Assembly (NCBI GenBank): GCA_963204705.1 | Contig: CAUJHL010000049.1 | Coordinates: 1-36,163, forward strand | Reading direction: 5' to 3' | Length of the DNA: 36,163 nt | Origin: Pseudomonadota bacterium | GTDB lineage: Bacteria; Pseudomonadota; Gammaproteobacteria; Pseudomonadales; Moraxellaceae | In this document: positions 17,579 through 26,610 of the stretch, piece after piece | Layout: every line of letters starts with the position of its first letter | Position numbering within the stretch: position 1 is the stretch's first letter | The notes under the pieces: generated by a model | What the model was told of the DNA's origin: nothing | Database searches by the model: none | The model's input: the letters and a program-made list of their open reading frames with translations, nothing else | Position numbers and translations under genes: made by a program

Positions 17579-18532
17579 CTAATGCACCGGCTGGCCGCGT
17601 ACTTTTTTGATCAGCACGACGATAGCCAAAGCCAATGCCCCGGCAATCACCCCGATCAGCGCGTTATAGCCCATCTGGCTGACTGAGCCCAGGACGGTAT
17701 GCAAGCTGTCACCCCAGTGATCCACGGCCTCTGCCTGATGGTGTAGCCAAGGCAGATTGTGTACCAGAATCCCACCGCCCACCAGAAACATGGCAGCCGT
17801 CCCGGCAATGGACAAAAACCGCATCAGATAAGGCATGCCCTGTACCAGCCAGCGTCCGATGGTCTGTACGGCTGCCCCCCGTTTTTGCATCAGCCACAGG
17901 CCAACATCGTCCATTTTGACAATGGCGCCGACCAGCCCGTAAACGCCTACGGTCATGATGATGGCAATCAGGGACAAAGTGGCGACCTGTGTCAAGAACT
18001 CCTTGCCAGCCATGGTACCCAGGGCAATCACCACAATTTCAGCCGACAGGATGAAGTCTGTGCGCACCGCCCCTTTGATTTGCTCAGACTCTTTGGCCAT
18101 GACCTCTTCGGGTGTGAGCTGAATCAGCTCGCCGGGCGCATGGCCTTCACTGGGATCGTCATGATCGGTAGAGTCGGCATCGTCAATCAGCCGGTGTGCC
18201 AGTTTTTCGACGCCTTCGTAACACAGGTATAGCCCGCCCAGCATCAGCGGAGCCGTCACTAGCCAGGGCAAACCCAATTTTACGGACAAAAAACTCAGCA
18301 AGAGCGCCAGTGGTACCAGGATCAATTTGTTGACAAAAGAGCCCTTTGCCACGCGCCAAACTACCGGCAATTCGCGCTGGGCTGCCATACCGGTAAGTTG
18401 ATTGGCATTCAGTGCCAGATCATCGCCCAGCACTCCGGCAGTCTTTTTGGCCGCAATTTTGGTCATGACCGAGACATCGTCCAGCATGGTGGTGATATCG
18501 TCCAACAGGGTCAGTAAACTGGCGCCAGCCAT
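17579..18532 (-). CDS. DUF808 family inner-membrane protein (YedI-like)
   Basis: A 317-residue integral membrane protein preceded by AGGAGCGAG. The N-terminus MAGASLLTLLDDITTMLDDVSVMTKIAAKKTAGVLGDDLA (given in short: LDDI, LDDVSVMTK, KTAGVLGDDLALN) is the hallmark of the DUF808 family that includes E. coli YedI. About five or six TM segments follow (for example LILVPLALLLSFLSV, VATLSLIAIIMTVGVYGLV, AGTAAMFLVGGGIL, GVIAGALALAIVVLI), with an acidic cytoplasmic loop (DDADSTDHDDPSEGH). Biochemical function is not established for the family. It follows psd by 55 bp and probably shares its transcript. Confidence 0.93.
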   Translation of the reverse strand: MAGASLLTLLDDITTMLDDVSVMTKIAAKKTAGVLGDDLALNANQLTGMAAQRELPVVWRVAKGSFVNKLILVPLALLLSFLSVKLGLPWLVTAPLMLGGLYLCYEGVEKLAHRLIDDADSTDHDDPSEGHAPGELIQLTPEEVMAKESEQIKGAVRTDFILSAEIVVIALGTMAGKEFLTQVATLSLIAIIMTVGVYGLVGAIVKMDDVGLWLMQKRGAAVQTIGRWLVQGMPYLMRFLSIAGTAAMFLVGGGILVHNLPWLHHQAEAVDHWGDSLHTVLGSVSQMGYNALIGVIAGALALAIVVLIKKVRGQPVH

Positions 18533-18587
18533 AACTCGCTCCTGAGAATCAAGTGGAAAGAATGATCATGGATCAACGCAGGGGAAA

Positions 18588-19451
18588 TCAGCGCAGCCGT
18601 CCCATCAGCTGGCCCATGGTAACCAGACCATTCGCCTGTTGGTCGTTCTGCCAGTCCATCATGTTGGGTTCAAACAGCACAATCGCCGTTGAGCCGAGGT
18701 AAAAGCGTCCGAGCTCGGCCCCTTTGGCCAGAAAGAGGTCGTGAAATTGTTGCTGGACACTGCCATTCGGTTCAGCCTTGCCGGTGGCGACGGTTTCGAT
18801 GCCCGCCACAATCAGCGCGCCGACCAGTACCACCGCCATTTTGCGGGTTTTGCCCTGATGCGGCACATCAAATAGGCAGACCATCCGCTCATTGCGGGCA
18901 AACAGCCCTTCGACGTGTTCTGCCGTGGTGCCATTCACCGAAAAGAGCTCGCCGGGTATATACAGTGTTTCGCGCAGGCGACCATCAAAGGGCATGTGTA
19001 CCCGATGGTAATCGCGTGGTGACAGGTAAACGGTCGCGAACTGGCCATTCTGAAATGGTTGAGCCGCCGCCTCACTGCCCAGCAGCTGGCTGGCGGAAAA
19101 ATGCTGCCCCTTGGCTTGAAATACCTGATCGCCAGTAATGGTGCCGATCTGCGAAATCTGGCCATCGGCAGGCGACACCACACTGTTGCTATCTGCATGC
19201 ACAGGACGAACGCCGGGTTTCAGCGCGCGGGTAAAAAAGTCATTAAAACTGGCATAATGGCGCAGGTTTTCTTCGGCAGCGATGGACATATCAATCTGAT
19301 AATGCTGGGCAAAATTGCTGATCAGAGTGTTTTTGATCCATTCGATCCGGCTTGCGGCCAGTTTGCCGGTCATTCTGCTGACCCAGTGCTGGGGCAGGGC
19401 CTGCTGCAGGGCAATAAAACTTTTCTGACGGGTTTGATCAAGCAGGCTCAT
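18588..19451 (-). CDS. psd: Phosphatidylserine decarboxylase proenzyme
   Basis: Converts phosphatidylserine to phosphatidylethanolamine at the inner membrane. The 287-residue proenzyme has the self-cleavage motif LGST, where Gly253-Ser254 is cut and Ser254 becomes the pyruvoyl group. The triad partners Asp96 (SPADG) and His152 (RVHMP) are also present. Length and the [12 protein letters not shown] region match the bacterial type I enzyme. An AGGAG sequence precedes the ATG. Downstream, the DUF808 gene follows closely on the same strand. The gene diverges from dtd across a 278-bp region holding a 13-bp palindrome AAGGAAATTCCTT (19640-19652) of unknown meaning. Confidence 0.97.
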   Translation of the reverse strand: MSLLDQTRQKSFIALQQALPQHWVSRMTGKLAASRIEWIKNTLISNFAQHYQIDMSIAAEENLRHYASFNDFFTRALKPGVRPVHADSNSVVSPADGQISQIGTITGDQVFQAKGQHFSASQLLGSEAAAQPFQNGQFATVYLSPRDYHRVHMPFDGRLRETLYIPGELFSVNGTTAEHVEGLFARNERMVCLFDVPHQGKTRKMAVVLVGALIVAGIETVATGKAEPNGSVQQQFHDLFLAKGAELGRFYLGSTAIVLFEPNMMDWQNDQQANGLVTMGQLMGRLR

Positions 19452-19729
19452 GGCGCGGCTCCTGACGGCATAGTGGTGGCTGGAACGATGGATGGGTGAT
19501 CTGCACAGGTTCTGCGGTGGATGTGCACCTATCAGCCACTGCCAAACCCTGAGGTTTAAAAAACTGCATCATAGCCTAGTCCGGGCAGGACTGCCGAATT
19601 CCTCGTTTGGCAATTCGTTGCAGGCTGTGTTTTTTCAGGAAGGAAATTCCTTTAGGTCTTTAAGTGTCTCGATTGGCGTATGCCATACGCCGCAAAGAGT
19701 GGGGCAAGATCACAAATGGAGCGTCAGCT

Positions 19730-20167
19730 ATGCGATTGTTACTGCAACGGGTGAGTCACGCAGAGGTAAAAGTCGAAGGGGCGGTCGTCGGCGGCATTGG
19801 GCCGGGTTTGCTGGTGCTGGCGGGATTTGGCAAAGGGGATAGTGCGGAAGTCGCCGAACGCTTGCTCGACAAACTACTAGCGTATCGTGTGTTCAGTGAT
19901 TCGTCGGGAAAGATGAATCTAAGCCTGACTCAGACCGGTGGTGGTCTGTTACTGGTGTCCCAGTTTACCCTGCTGGCCGAAACGCGTAAGGGCTTGCGGC
20001 CGGATTTTGGCCCAGCCATGCCGCCGGCGGAGGCACGTCAATTGTTTGAGCATCTGGTGCAGACTGCCCAGCGCAAACATCCCGTCGTAGCCAGTGGCGT
20101 ATTTGGGGCGGACATGCAGGTCAGTCTGGTCAACGATGGGCCAGTGACCATACTGCTGGAGGATTAA
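19730..20167 (+). CDS. dtd: D-aminoacyl-tRNA deacylase
   Basis: Hydrolyses D-aminoacyl-tRNAs (and Gly-tRNA(Ala)), a chirality proofreading enzyme. From the ATG at 19730 it is 145 residues, the exact usual length; an in-frame extension to 19664 adds unrelated residues. The start MRLLLQRVSHAEVKVEG, the active-site SQFT (77-80) and the C-terminal Gly-cisPro dipeptide in NDGPVTILLE (137-138) are all present. It is transcribed alone, divergent from psd and convergent with the small gene at 20235. Confidence 0.97.
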   Translation: MRLLLQRVSHAEVKVEGAVVGGIGPGLLVLAGFGKGDSAEVAERLLDKLLAYRVFSDSSGKMNLSLTQTGGGLLLVSQFTLLAETRKGLRPDFGPAMPPAEARQLFEHLVQTAQRKHPVVASGVFGADMQVSLVNDGPVTILLED

Positions 20168-20234
20168 GGCGGATATAAAGGCTAATGATGAAATAGAGCT
20201 GCGAGCGATGTGAGCGAGAGGTGCGTTCAACGGC

Positions 20235-20546
20235 TTAGCGTTGTGACCACTGGACGCCGAGTAATTGGGCGTGGTCATACTGGATCAGACAGGCACTGTC
20301 TCCCAGCGTCATACGTGCTGCAATAGCGGTGGCGTAAGGCGGGGCATGCCCAACGGGAATGGGAAAATACGGAGGAGGGCGATCTGCACCGGAATGCTCA
20401 ACCACCGCTCGGGCTTGAGACAGAGGCATTCCTGCGGTCAGGCTCAGGCACAGCTGCTGCACCTGATGTATGTTATGGATCAGCAAGCTGCTGTAACCCA
20501 CACAAGTCGTCAGCGCAAGAGCGGTTATCAACGACAGGCGCTTCAT
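20235..20546 (-). CDS. Small single-TM or exported hypothetical protein
   Basis: A 103-residue protein if started at the ATG at 20546 (MKRLSLITALALTTCVGYSS), which places a hydrophobic segment at residues 3-22 as a signal anchor or signal peptide. An upstream ATG at 20621 adds 25 Pro-rich residues (DPCPPLTPPGRTG) and has no ribosome binding site. The remainder has one Cys before the predicted helix (QQLCLSLTAG), a Pro-rich patch (RPPPYFPIPVG) and another Cys near the end. I do not recognise a family. It follows the ornithine decarboxylase gene on the same strand by 112 bp. Confidence 0.55.
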   Translation of the reverse strand: MKRLSLITALALTTCVGYSSLLIHNIHQVQQLCLSLTAGMPLSQARAVVEHSGADRPPPYFPIPVGHAPPYATAIAARMTLGDSACLIQYDHAQLLGVQWSQR

Positions 20547-20658
20547 CACCTTTAGCGCCAGTGTCGTCCCTGTCCGCCCCGGTGGAGTCAGTGGCGGGCA
20601 GGGGTCTGAACTTTTGGTCATAGGTGGCTAAACACCGGCGGGAATAGTCCGCTAACGC

Positions 20659-21834
20659 TCAGTCCAGATAATAGGTCCGCAAGGGCGGGAAGCCATTAAA
20701 CTCCACTGAGCTGTACGAGTTGGTGTAAGCGCCCGTCGTCATCCAATAAATGCGGTCACCCACCGCCAGATTTTGCGGTAACTGGTAATGGCTGTGTTCG
20801 TACATGATGTCGGTGGAATCACAGGTAGGGCCAGCCAGCACCACCGTGCCGTAATCGCTGGTACTGTCCATTTTTGGGGTGTAAACCGGGTATTTGATGG
20901 CCTCTCCCAGCGTCTCGATCAGACCCTGAAACAGTCCCACATCCAGATACACCCAGCGATTCAAATCAGTCCGTGACTTGCGTGAAATCAGCACGACTTC
21001 GGAGACCAGCACGCCGGACTCGCCAACCAGCGAACGGCCGGGCTCCAAAATGATTTCGGGCAATTCATCGCCGTAATCGTCGCGCAGATAGCGCAGGATT
21101 TCTTCTGCATAGGTCTGAATCGTATTGACCTCAGAAATATAGTTGGCCGGAAAACCACCGCCCATATTGATCATTTGCAGCTTGATGTTTTCCTCAAGCC
21201 GCATCCAGTCAAACATGTATTTGACTTTGGACAGGGCCGCATCCCAGACAGCAATGTCTTTTTGCTGACTGCCAACATGGAAGGAAATGCCATAGGGCAC
21301 CAGTCCAAGCTTCTTGGCTTGTACCAGCAGATCAATCGCCATGTCCGGGTGGCAGCCAAATTTGCGCGACAGTGGCCATTCTGCAGTTTCGCCACCTTCA
21401 ACCAGAATACGGACAAAAATCTTGGAACCCGGCGCATTGTCGGCAATATTCTGCAAATCTGCTTTGGAATCCGTTGCATAAAGACGAATGCCGCGCTCAA
21501 AGGCATATTTGACATGAGCGGGTTTTTTGATGGTGTTGCCATAGGAAATGCGGTCAGGCTCAACCCCGGCATCGAGTACCCGATTTAATTCAAAAATGGA
21601 GGCACAGTCAAAACTGGAGCCCAGATCCCGCAGCAGGTTGACGACGGGTTCACCGGGGTTGGCTTTCATGGCGTAATGGACTTTGACCATGGGAAAGCAG
21701 GTGATCAGTTCCTGATACTTTTGCCGAATGATTTCGAGATCAACGACCAGAAAAGGTGTTTCCTTGTCTTTCGAAAATTCCTGGATTTTTTGCCATTCTT
21801 CGGGAGAGCAATAATCGTTCAGGCGCATGGGCAT
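20659..21834 (-). CDS. Ornithine (possibly lysine/ornithine) decarboxylase, alanine-racemase fold
   Basis: PLP enzyme making putrescine (or cadaverine) in the cytoplasm. The 391-residue protein has the PLP lysine Lys57 in HYAMKANPGE, His186 in FHVGSQ, a Gly-rich phosphate loop (MGGGFPANY), EPGR (264-267) and catalytic Cys338 in GPTCDSTD contributed by the partner subunit. This is the eukaryote-type group IV decarboxylase, not the large fold-I SpeC/CadA. The CDSTD motif is shared by ornithine and lysine/ornithine enzymes, so the substrate preference is not fixed by sequence. The ATG at 21834 (MPMRLNDYCSPEEW) fits the family; an in-frame ATG at 21942 adds a Thr-rich tail without homology. Confidence 0.93.
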   Translation of the reverse strand: MPMRLNDYCSPEEWQKIQEFSKDKETPFLVVDLEIIRQKYQELITCFPMVKVHYAMKANPGEPVVNLLRDLGSSFDCASIFELNRVLDAGVEPDRISYGNTIKKPAHVKYAFERGIRLYATDSKADLQNIADNAPGSKIFVRILVEGGETAEWPLSRKFGCHPDMAIDLLVQAKKLGLVPYGISFHVGSQQKDIAVWDAALSKVKYMFDWMRLEENIKLQMINMGGGFPANYISEVNTIQTYAEEILRYLRDDYGDELPEIILEPGRSLVGESGVLVSEVVLISRKSRTDLNRWVYLDVGLFQGLIETLGEAIKYPVYTPKMDSTSDYGTVVLAGPTCDSTDIMYEHSHYQLPQNLAVGDRIYWMTTGAYTNSYSSVEFNGFPPLRTYYLD

Positions 21835-22007
21835 ACACTCAGTGGTCGTGAGAAAAAAGGTGGTCAGACTGGTCGCCAAGGGTGGCATAACTGAAATCTG
21901 TTCAGGTGGTGCAAAGATACTGCCAGACCCCAAGTGATTCAAGTCGGGTCATGGTATGGCAGACGTTAAATTGACGTAAAGAGGAGAGTGATTGCGTTGC
22001 CAGGCAC

Positions 22008-22394
22008 TCAGGGTGTGCCAGCAGAGTCAGGATTTTCTGTGGTCAGTGTGCGGTTATTCAGGTCTTGCAGATGAAGCGCTTCGAACACACGGATCAGTTT
22101 GCGTTCGCTGGCCATGGATACATAAGTCTGCAGAATCAGTCCAGCCAATAGGCCAATGCAGCCCCAGAATGCCAGATTGCCCAGTGCGGCCAGCCGCGCC
22201 AGATCGTCGGTACGAATCAGTCCCATGCGAATCTGCTCTGCCAGCAACCCCGGATCCAGATACAGTGGCTTTACCCGATGCACTGCGATCACTGCCCCCA
22301 GCAGTACCGCCCAGCCCAGCCAGCCCAGCCGGTTCCACCAGCGAATCTGGTTGAGGCGGCTGGCAAGATAGCGGTCACGTTCGAGGGGTGTCAT
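22008..22394 (-). CDS. Small two-TM membrane protein coupled to def
   Basis: A 128-residue protein whose ATG overlaps the def stop (ATGA, 22391-22394), so its translation is probably coupled to def. Two hydrophobic segments are visible: [15 protein letters not shown] (about 25-39) and [19 protein letters not shown] (about 71-89). Between them is a short polar loop and after them a charged, cytoplasmic-looking tail. I do not recognise the family and claim no function. The tight link to peptide deformylase may be only transcriptional. Confidence 0.72.
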   Translation of the reverse strand: MTPLERDRYLASRLNQIRWWNRLGWLGWAVLLGAVIAVHRVKPLYLDPGLLAEQIRMGLIRTDDLARLAALGNLAFWGCIGLLAGLILQTYVSMASERKLIRVFEALHLQDLNNRTLTTENPDSAGTP

Positions 22395-22948
22395 GGTGAG
22401 GAGGCACTCCGGCGAGTGTTTTCTGTAGCAGCCGGCTTTTGTCGACTCAGCTGGCGTTCGCGTTTTTGCATTTTTTCACGAATCCGCTGTTTTTTCAGGG
22501 GGGACAGATAGTCCACAAACAGCTTGCCGTCCAGATGATCCATTTCATGCTGAATGCAGACAGCCAGCAGCCCATCGGCTTCCAGGCTAAACGGCGTGCC
22601 ATCGAGATCCAGGGCATCGATGCGCACGCGCGAAGGCCGGTCTACCTTGTCAAAGACTTCAGGCACGGACAGACAGCCTTCTTCATACGGCACACAGTCT
22701 TCCGTCAGTGGCGTAACGACCGGATTGATGAAGACCTGCGGCTGATTCTTGTCTTCCGTCAGGTCCATCACGATGAGCTGAATATGCTGATCTACCTGTG
22801 AAGCGGCAAGACCGATGCCAGGCGCGGCATACATGGTCTCAAACATGTCATTGGCCAGCTGGCGCAGCGCAGCGTCAAATACGGTGACCGGCCGGGCCTT
22901 GGTTCGCAGGCGCGGATCGGGAAAACTAAGGATGGGTAAAAGTGCCAT
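22391..22948 (-). CDS. def: Peptide deformylase
   Basis: Removes the N-formyl group from nascent proteins, a metal-dependent hydrolase. The 185-residue protein has all three motifs: GIGLAASQ (45-51), EGCLSVP (metal ligand Cys92) and QHEMDHLDG (His134 and His138 ligands, Glu135 general base). The ATG at 22948 ([15 protein letters not shown]) is the family start; the longer frame upstream to 23203 runs into the divergent promoter region and has no homology. In many gammaproteobacteria def is followed directly by fmt; here it is followed by a small membrane protein instead. The C-terminal tail is very basic ([20 protein letters not shown]), as in other Def proteins. Confidence 0.98.
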   Translation of the reverse strand: MALLPILSFPDPRLRTKARPVTVFDAALRQLANDMFETMYAAPGIGLAASQVDQHIQLIVMDLTEDKNQPQVFINPVVTPLTEDCVPYEEGCLSVPEVFDKVDRPSRVRIDALDLDGTPFSLEADGLLAVCIQHEMDHLDGKLFVDYLSPLKKQRIREKMQKRERQLSRQKPAATENTRRSASSP

Positions 22949-23078
22949 GCACGTCTCACACTGGATGCAACCGACTGGACTTGGGCGATGTAAAGGCTTA
23001 TTGTTGAGCCTGCCAGAGGAACCCAAGGATTCGGTAGTATAGCCTGAACAGGGTTTCTCTCCTATTAGGGAAATGATA

Positions 23079-24248
23079 ATGAGAACATCCATGTTCGCCA
23101 GCGAGACTCTTTCTGTTGCATCCGTCCAGACCCGGACCCAAAAAAGCCGTACTGCGGGCCTATTGAGCGCCTTGGCTCTGACGGTAGGTCTTAGCCTTGC
23201 CATTCCCCAGCTGGCTGCTGCAAAAAATCCACCTCCTGCCGTACGGGCAGATGCGCCGAATGTTTACGTGGTCAAACGGGGAGATACCCTGTGGGATATC
23301 TCCAAGCGTTACTTGCGGGATGCCTGGCGCTGGCCTGAAATCTGGGCGGTGAATCCCCAGCTGAAAAACCCGCATTTGATCTATCCGGGCGATCGCCTCT
23401 TGCTGTGTAAAATCGCTGGAAGAACGGTCGTCGGCGTGGATCAGGGCGATGGCTGCGTGGGTATTGAACGCCGGATGAGCAGTTCGGATAGCTCCTCCTA
23501 CAAACTGGAACCACGGGTGCGCATTGAGCCGCTCGATGTTGCCGTGCCTGCCATTCCTCTGGGTGCCATCAAATCCTGGCTGGTCAATAGCCGGGTCGTC
23601 AGCAATGAAACCCTGAAAAATGCTCCTTATGTGCTGGCCGCCAAGGATCGCCGTGTGATCACAGCCGCTGGCGATACCATTTATGTCCGTGGTGCCAGTC
23701 TGGTTGCCGGGGACAGCTATGGTGTCTACCGTGAAGGTCAGGTCTATGTCGATCCGGAAACCAAGGAATTTCTGGGCCGGGAGGCACGTCTGGTCGCACG
23801 CGGTATTGTGACCGGTGTCAGCGGTGATGTGGCTATGATAGAGCTCACTGATTCCTTCCAGCAGGAAGTGCGGGAAGGCGACCGGATACTGGCTGAATTG
23901 CCTCCGAACATGCCGCCGGTATTTTACCCATCCAATCCCGAAGGTGTACCACCGGGACGCCTGATTCAGGTCATGGATTCGATTGGCAGTGCCGCCGTTG
24001 GCAGTGTGATTGCCATCAACCGGGGAGAGCGCGAAGGCGTAAAAACCGGCAATGTGTTTGCGGTGAATCATCGTGGTGCCCTGGTGCGTGATGACAAAAA
24101 AGGCGATGTCGTGCGACTGCCGTCCGAGCGTGCCGGTTTGGCCATGGTATTCAGCACGTTTGACCGCATGAGCTATGCCTATGTGGTGGAGTCTGACAGC
24201 GTGCTGAAAGTAGGGGATGAAGTAGTTGCCCCGGTGAGCCGCGATTAA
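23079..24248 (+). CDS. Exported LysM-domain protein
   Basis: A 389-residue protein. AGGG lies 8 bp before the ATG at 23079 but only 2 bp before the one at 23073, hence this choice. The N-terminus has a long basic region then a hydrophobic signal core ([22 protein letters not shown], cleavage near residue 48). One LysM peptidoglycan-binding domain follows (about 61-109: [17 protein letters not shown] to YPGDRLLL). A roughly 280-residue beta-rich domain with no motif I recognise makes up the rest. A LysM protein divergent from def and next to dprA is the standard arrangement in Pseudomonas, and this is its likely equivalent. A periplasmic, wall-binding role is inferred. Confidence 0.9.
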   Translation: MRTSMFASETLSVASVQTRTQKSRTAGLLSALALTVGLSLAIPQLAAAKNPPPAVRADAPNVYVVKRGDTLWDISKRYLRDAWRWPEIWAVNPQLKNPHLIYPGDRLLLCKIAGRTVVGVDQGDGCVGIERRMSSSDSSSYKLEPRVRIEPLDVAVPAIPLGAIKSWLVNSRVVSNETLKNAPYVLAAKDRRVITAAGDTIYVRGASLVAGDSYGVYREGQVYVDPETKEFLGREARLVARGIVTGVSGDVAMIELTDSFQQEVREGDRILAELPPNMPPVFYPSNPEGVPPGRLIQVMDSIGSAAVGSVIAINRGEREGVKTGNVFAVNHRGALVRDDKKGDVVRLPSERAGLAMVFSTFDRMSYAYVVESDSVLKVGDEVVAPVSRD

Positions 24249-24313
24249 CCCTTGGGGGCCTTCGTCGTCCGGCTAAGCGCGTGACGGTGGCCCATCACCA
24301 GTAGTATGAAATG

Positions 24314-24343
24314 ACCAGCGTTTTAGAATGCTGGTTTTTTCTT
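24314..24343 (+). terminator. Intrinsic terminator after the LysM gene
   Basis: ACCAGC (24314-24319) pairs with GCTGGT (24330-24335), extended by a G-T and two T-A pairs around a TTAG loop, and leads into TTTTTTTCTTT. It lies 66 bp past the stop, so dprA likely has its own promoter. Confidence 0.85.
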
Positions 24344-24494
24344 TATCCGAGCTCTGCGGTGAAGGATGTGGCCTGGGTGAGCATAAAGAAAAGCGGTACA
24401 CCAAATGCCCATAGACCAACACTCTGTGTTATTCGCAAACAGTGCCACAAGCATCGCCACTAACACACTGCTTTACTAACAAACAGCTTCACCA

Positions 24495-24508
24495 ATAAAC
24501 GTGTTTAT
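24495..24508. repeat. 14-bp palindrome ATAAACgtGTTTAT upstream of dprA
   Basis: Two exact 6-bp arms around a central GT, 50 bp before the dprA start. A nearby AAACGTTT (24530-24537) is a second A/T-rich palindrome. Position and symmetry fit an operator, but no regulator is identified. Confidence 0.4.
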
Positions 24509-24557
24509 CAACAATAAGTCATTATCAAAAAACGTTTAATTTACCGATGAGTACGCA

Positions 24558-25865
24558 ATGAACGACCTACTATCTGAACCGGTTATGCGAGCCGATTTAT
24601 GGGCGGAAGCTGAAGTTAGTCCGTCAGCGCTGATCCGGCAGTCAGACGATACCCCAGCCGATCAAATTGCTCTGTGGGCAGTGGTGCAGTACTCCGTCGT
24701 GGCCTTTGAGCAGCTGGTGCGGCTGTTTGGCTCGGCCGCGGCTGCGCTGGCTGCCCCCGAAAGTGCCTGGCGTGATGCAGGCGTGCATGCTTCTCATCTG
24801 CAACGCTTTCAGGAGTGGGCGAGTCAGGGCGCACTGTTTTCCCGTGTACAGCACAGCGTTCGGCAAATTGAGGGTGGCTTTTATAACCTGCTGGAAAAAG
24901 GCAAACCCGGCTATCCGCGCTGGCTTGAAACAATCGCCGATGCCCCACCCCTGCTCTGGGTACAAGGTGCAACGGAGTGTTTATTGTCCGCACAAGTCGC
25001 ACTGGTAGGCAGTCGTAAGCCTACCGCAGCAGGCAGGCAACATGCACAGGAGTTTGCGGCGGCACTGGCTGGACAGGGCTTTTGTATCAGCAGTGGACTG
25101 GCACAGGGGATTGATGCGGCCGCCCATCAGGGTGCGCTGAGTGTGGCGGGTGGTCGCACACTGGCAGTCATTGGCACAGGCCTTGATCATTGTTATCCGG
25201 TGCAGCATCGCGGCTTGCTGGAAAAAATTGTCCAGTCCGGGGGTGCGATCGTTTCCGAATTTCTGCCAGATACTGCCCCGCTGGCGCACCATTTTCCCCG
25301 ACGAAACCGGCTGATCAGTGGCTTGTCGCTTGGGGTTGTGGTGGTGGAAGCTGCGCTTAAAAGTGGCTCACTGATTACCGCGCGTCAGGCGGCTGAGCAG
25401 GGGCGTGACGTGTTTGCGATTCCCAGCCATATTCACAACAGTCAGGCGGAAGGCTGTCTGCATTTGATTCGCGAAGGGGCCACGCTGGTCTACGATCCAG
25501 TTCAGATTATTGCCAGTCTGGATTTGCCCAAACGCTGGCAGGCCGCTGATGTGCCTGTGCACCAAGTCTTGCCTGCGGAGAATTCGGCAAGTGAACAGGC
25601 CTTTCCACTACTCCCGCCTTTACCCATCCTTTCACAAACAGCGCAGAATGAACCGGCTCCGCACCCAGTGGCGGCAGTCACACAAGCCGTGCCGGCCAGC
25701 CTGCAAAGGCTCTGGCAATCACTGGACTGGGAGGGCCAATCGATGGATCAACTGGTGGAGCGACTGGCTATGCCTGTTCCTGAAGTGGCTGCGCAATTGA
25801 TGGAACTGGAGCTGCTGGGTCTGGTCATGACGCGCGGAGGCTTATACCATTTGTGCCGTGCTTGA
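24558..25865 (+). CDS. dprA: DNA-processing protein DprA (Smf)
   Basis: Binds incoming single-stranded DNA during natural transformation and loads RecA. The 435-residue protein has an N-terminal SAM-like region (about 30-120) and the Rossmann-like core. Core motifs are VALVGSRKPTAAGR, SGLAQGIDAAAH, IGTGLDHCYP, SEFLP, FPRRNRLISGLS, VVEAALKSGSLITA and FAIPSHI; here SHI replaces the more usual GxI/G end. A C-terminal winged-helix domain (about 375-433) follows a Pro/Gln-rich linker. It lies between the LysM gene and tsaC, the usual order in this group. Presence alone does not prove competence, since DprA is kept in many non-transformable species. Confidence 0.97.
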   Translation: MNDLLSEPVMRADLWAEAEVSPSALIRQSDDTPADQIALWAVVQYSVVAFEQLVRLFGSAAAALAAPESAWRDAGVHASHLQRFQEWASQGALFSRVQHSVRQIEGGFYNLLEKGKPGYPRWLETIADAPPLLWVQGATECLLSAQVALVGSRKPTAAGRQHAQEFAAALAGQGFCISSGLAQGIDAAAHQGALSVAGGRTLAVIGTGLDHCYPVQHRGLLEKIVQSGGAIVSEFLPDTAPLAHHFPRRNRLISGLSLGVVVVEAALKSGSLITARQAAEQGRDVFAIPSHIHNSQAEGCLHLIREGATLVYDPVQIIASLDLPKRWQAADVPVHQVLPAENSASEQAFPLLPPLPILSQTAQNEPAPHPVAAVTQAVPASLQRLWQSLDWEGQSMDQLVERLAMPVPEVAAQLMELELLGLVMTRGGLYHLCRA

Positions 25866-25925
25866 CTGACAGGAGATCCGGTCGGTCAGCACTTGCCCTG
25901 CGTTCAACACCGGCTGGATGACGAC

Positions 25926-26501
25926 ATGACAGATTACATGGAGAGTCGCTTGACATTCACTGAAGCAGCCCAGCGACTCAGGGATGGCGAGGTGATGGCT
26001 TACCCCACCGAAGCGGTCTGGGGTTTGGGGGCAGATCCCTTGAATGAATCTGCTGTACTGAGGCTGCTGGCCTTAAAGCAGCGGCCTCCGGAAAAGGGTC
26101 TGATTCTGGCCGCCGGGACACGGCAGCAAGTCGAGCCTTTCTTGGCGCTGCTGAACGACGCCCAGCGGGAGCGCGTGCTGGCAACCTGGCCGGGCCCCTA
26201 TACCTGGCTGTTTCCACGGCCAGATGTGATTCCTGACTGGATTTGTGGTACCCATCAGAGCGTGGCCGTGCGCTGGTCGGCGCATCCGACAGTGATGCAG
26301 TTGTGCCAGGCGTTTGGTGGCTTGGTGGTGTCCACCAGCGCCAATCCTGCCGGAGTGGAAGCTGCCAGAAGTGCGGGCGAAGTACGTCATTTTTTTGGGG
26401 ATGATTTCCCTTTAGTGGCTGGTGAGCTGGGATCAGCACGCATGCCCACACAAATTGGTGATGCTCAGACCGGAGCCATTTTACGCCCCAGCTCGCCCTG
26501 A
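25926..26501 (+). CDS. tsaC: Threonylcarbamoyl-AMP synthase (TsaC/YrdC family)
   Basis: Makes threonylcarbamoyl-AMP from threonine, bicarbonate and ATP for the t6A37 modification of ANN-decoding tRNAs. From the ATG at 25926 it is 191 residues, the short TsaC form without the extra Sua5 domain. Family marks are AYPTEAVWGLGADP near the start, the KQRPPEKGLIL ATP and threonine site, and STSANPAG. An in-frame TTG at 25893 or the ATG at 25938 are alternatives. It follows dprA by 60 bp on the same strand and is probably cotranscribed with it. Confidence 0.95.
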   Translation: MTDYMESRLTFTEAAQRLRDGEVMAYPTEAVWGLGADPLNESAVLRLLALKQRPPEKGLILAAGTRQQVEPFLALLNDAQRERVLATWPGPYTWLFPRPDVIPDWICGTHQSVAVRWSAHPTVMQLCQAFGGLVVSTSANPAGVEAARSAGEVRHFFGDDFPLVAGELGSARMPTQIGDAQTGAILRPSSP

Positions 26502-26540
26502 ACGCGGGAGTGCCTGTCAGGGAGTCGCCAAAAGCGGTAA

Positions 26541-26570
26541 TTGACGCTAGAATAAGCGCCCTTCTTTTAT
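26541..26570 (+). promoter_or_regulatory. Probable sigma70-type promoter of ribB
   Basis: TTGACG (26541-26546), an 18-bp spacer and TTTTAT (26565-26570). The -35 matches consensus at five of six positions. It would give a short leader of about 35 nt before the ATG at 26611. There is no room for, and no sign of, an FMN riboswitch. Confidence 0.45.
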
Positions 26571-26610
26571 GCATGGGCCGGTGTTGACGAGACACGGCAA
26601 TGGGTGCGTC

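Larger units (their letters stand above)
24249..24557 (+). other. Intergenic region: terminator, then a G-poor leader before dprA
   Basis: After the LysM gene's terminator (24314-24343) about 210 bp remain before dprA. From about 24440 to 24550 the plus strand is strikingly poor in G, with repeated ACTAAC/CAATAA-like words (for example GCCACTAACACACTGC, ACTAACAAACAG, ACCAATAAAC). It includes the palindrome at 24495-24508. I see no gene and no clear -35/-10 pair. Confidence 0.45.

Noticed and set aside
26502-26610. FMN riboswitch before ribB
   Set aside because: No RFN consensus segments are visible and the space is too short for the full element.
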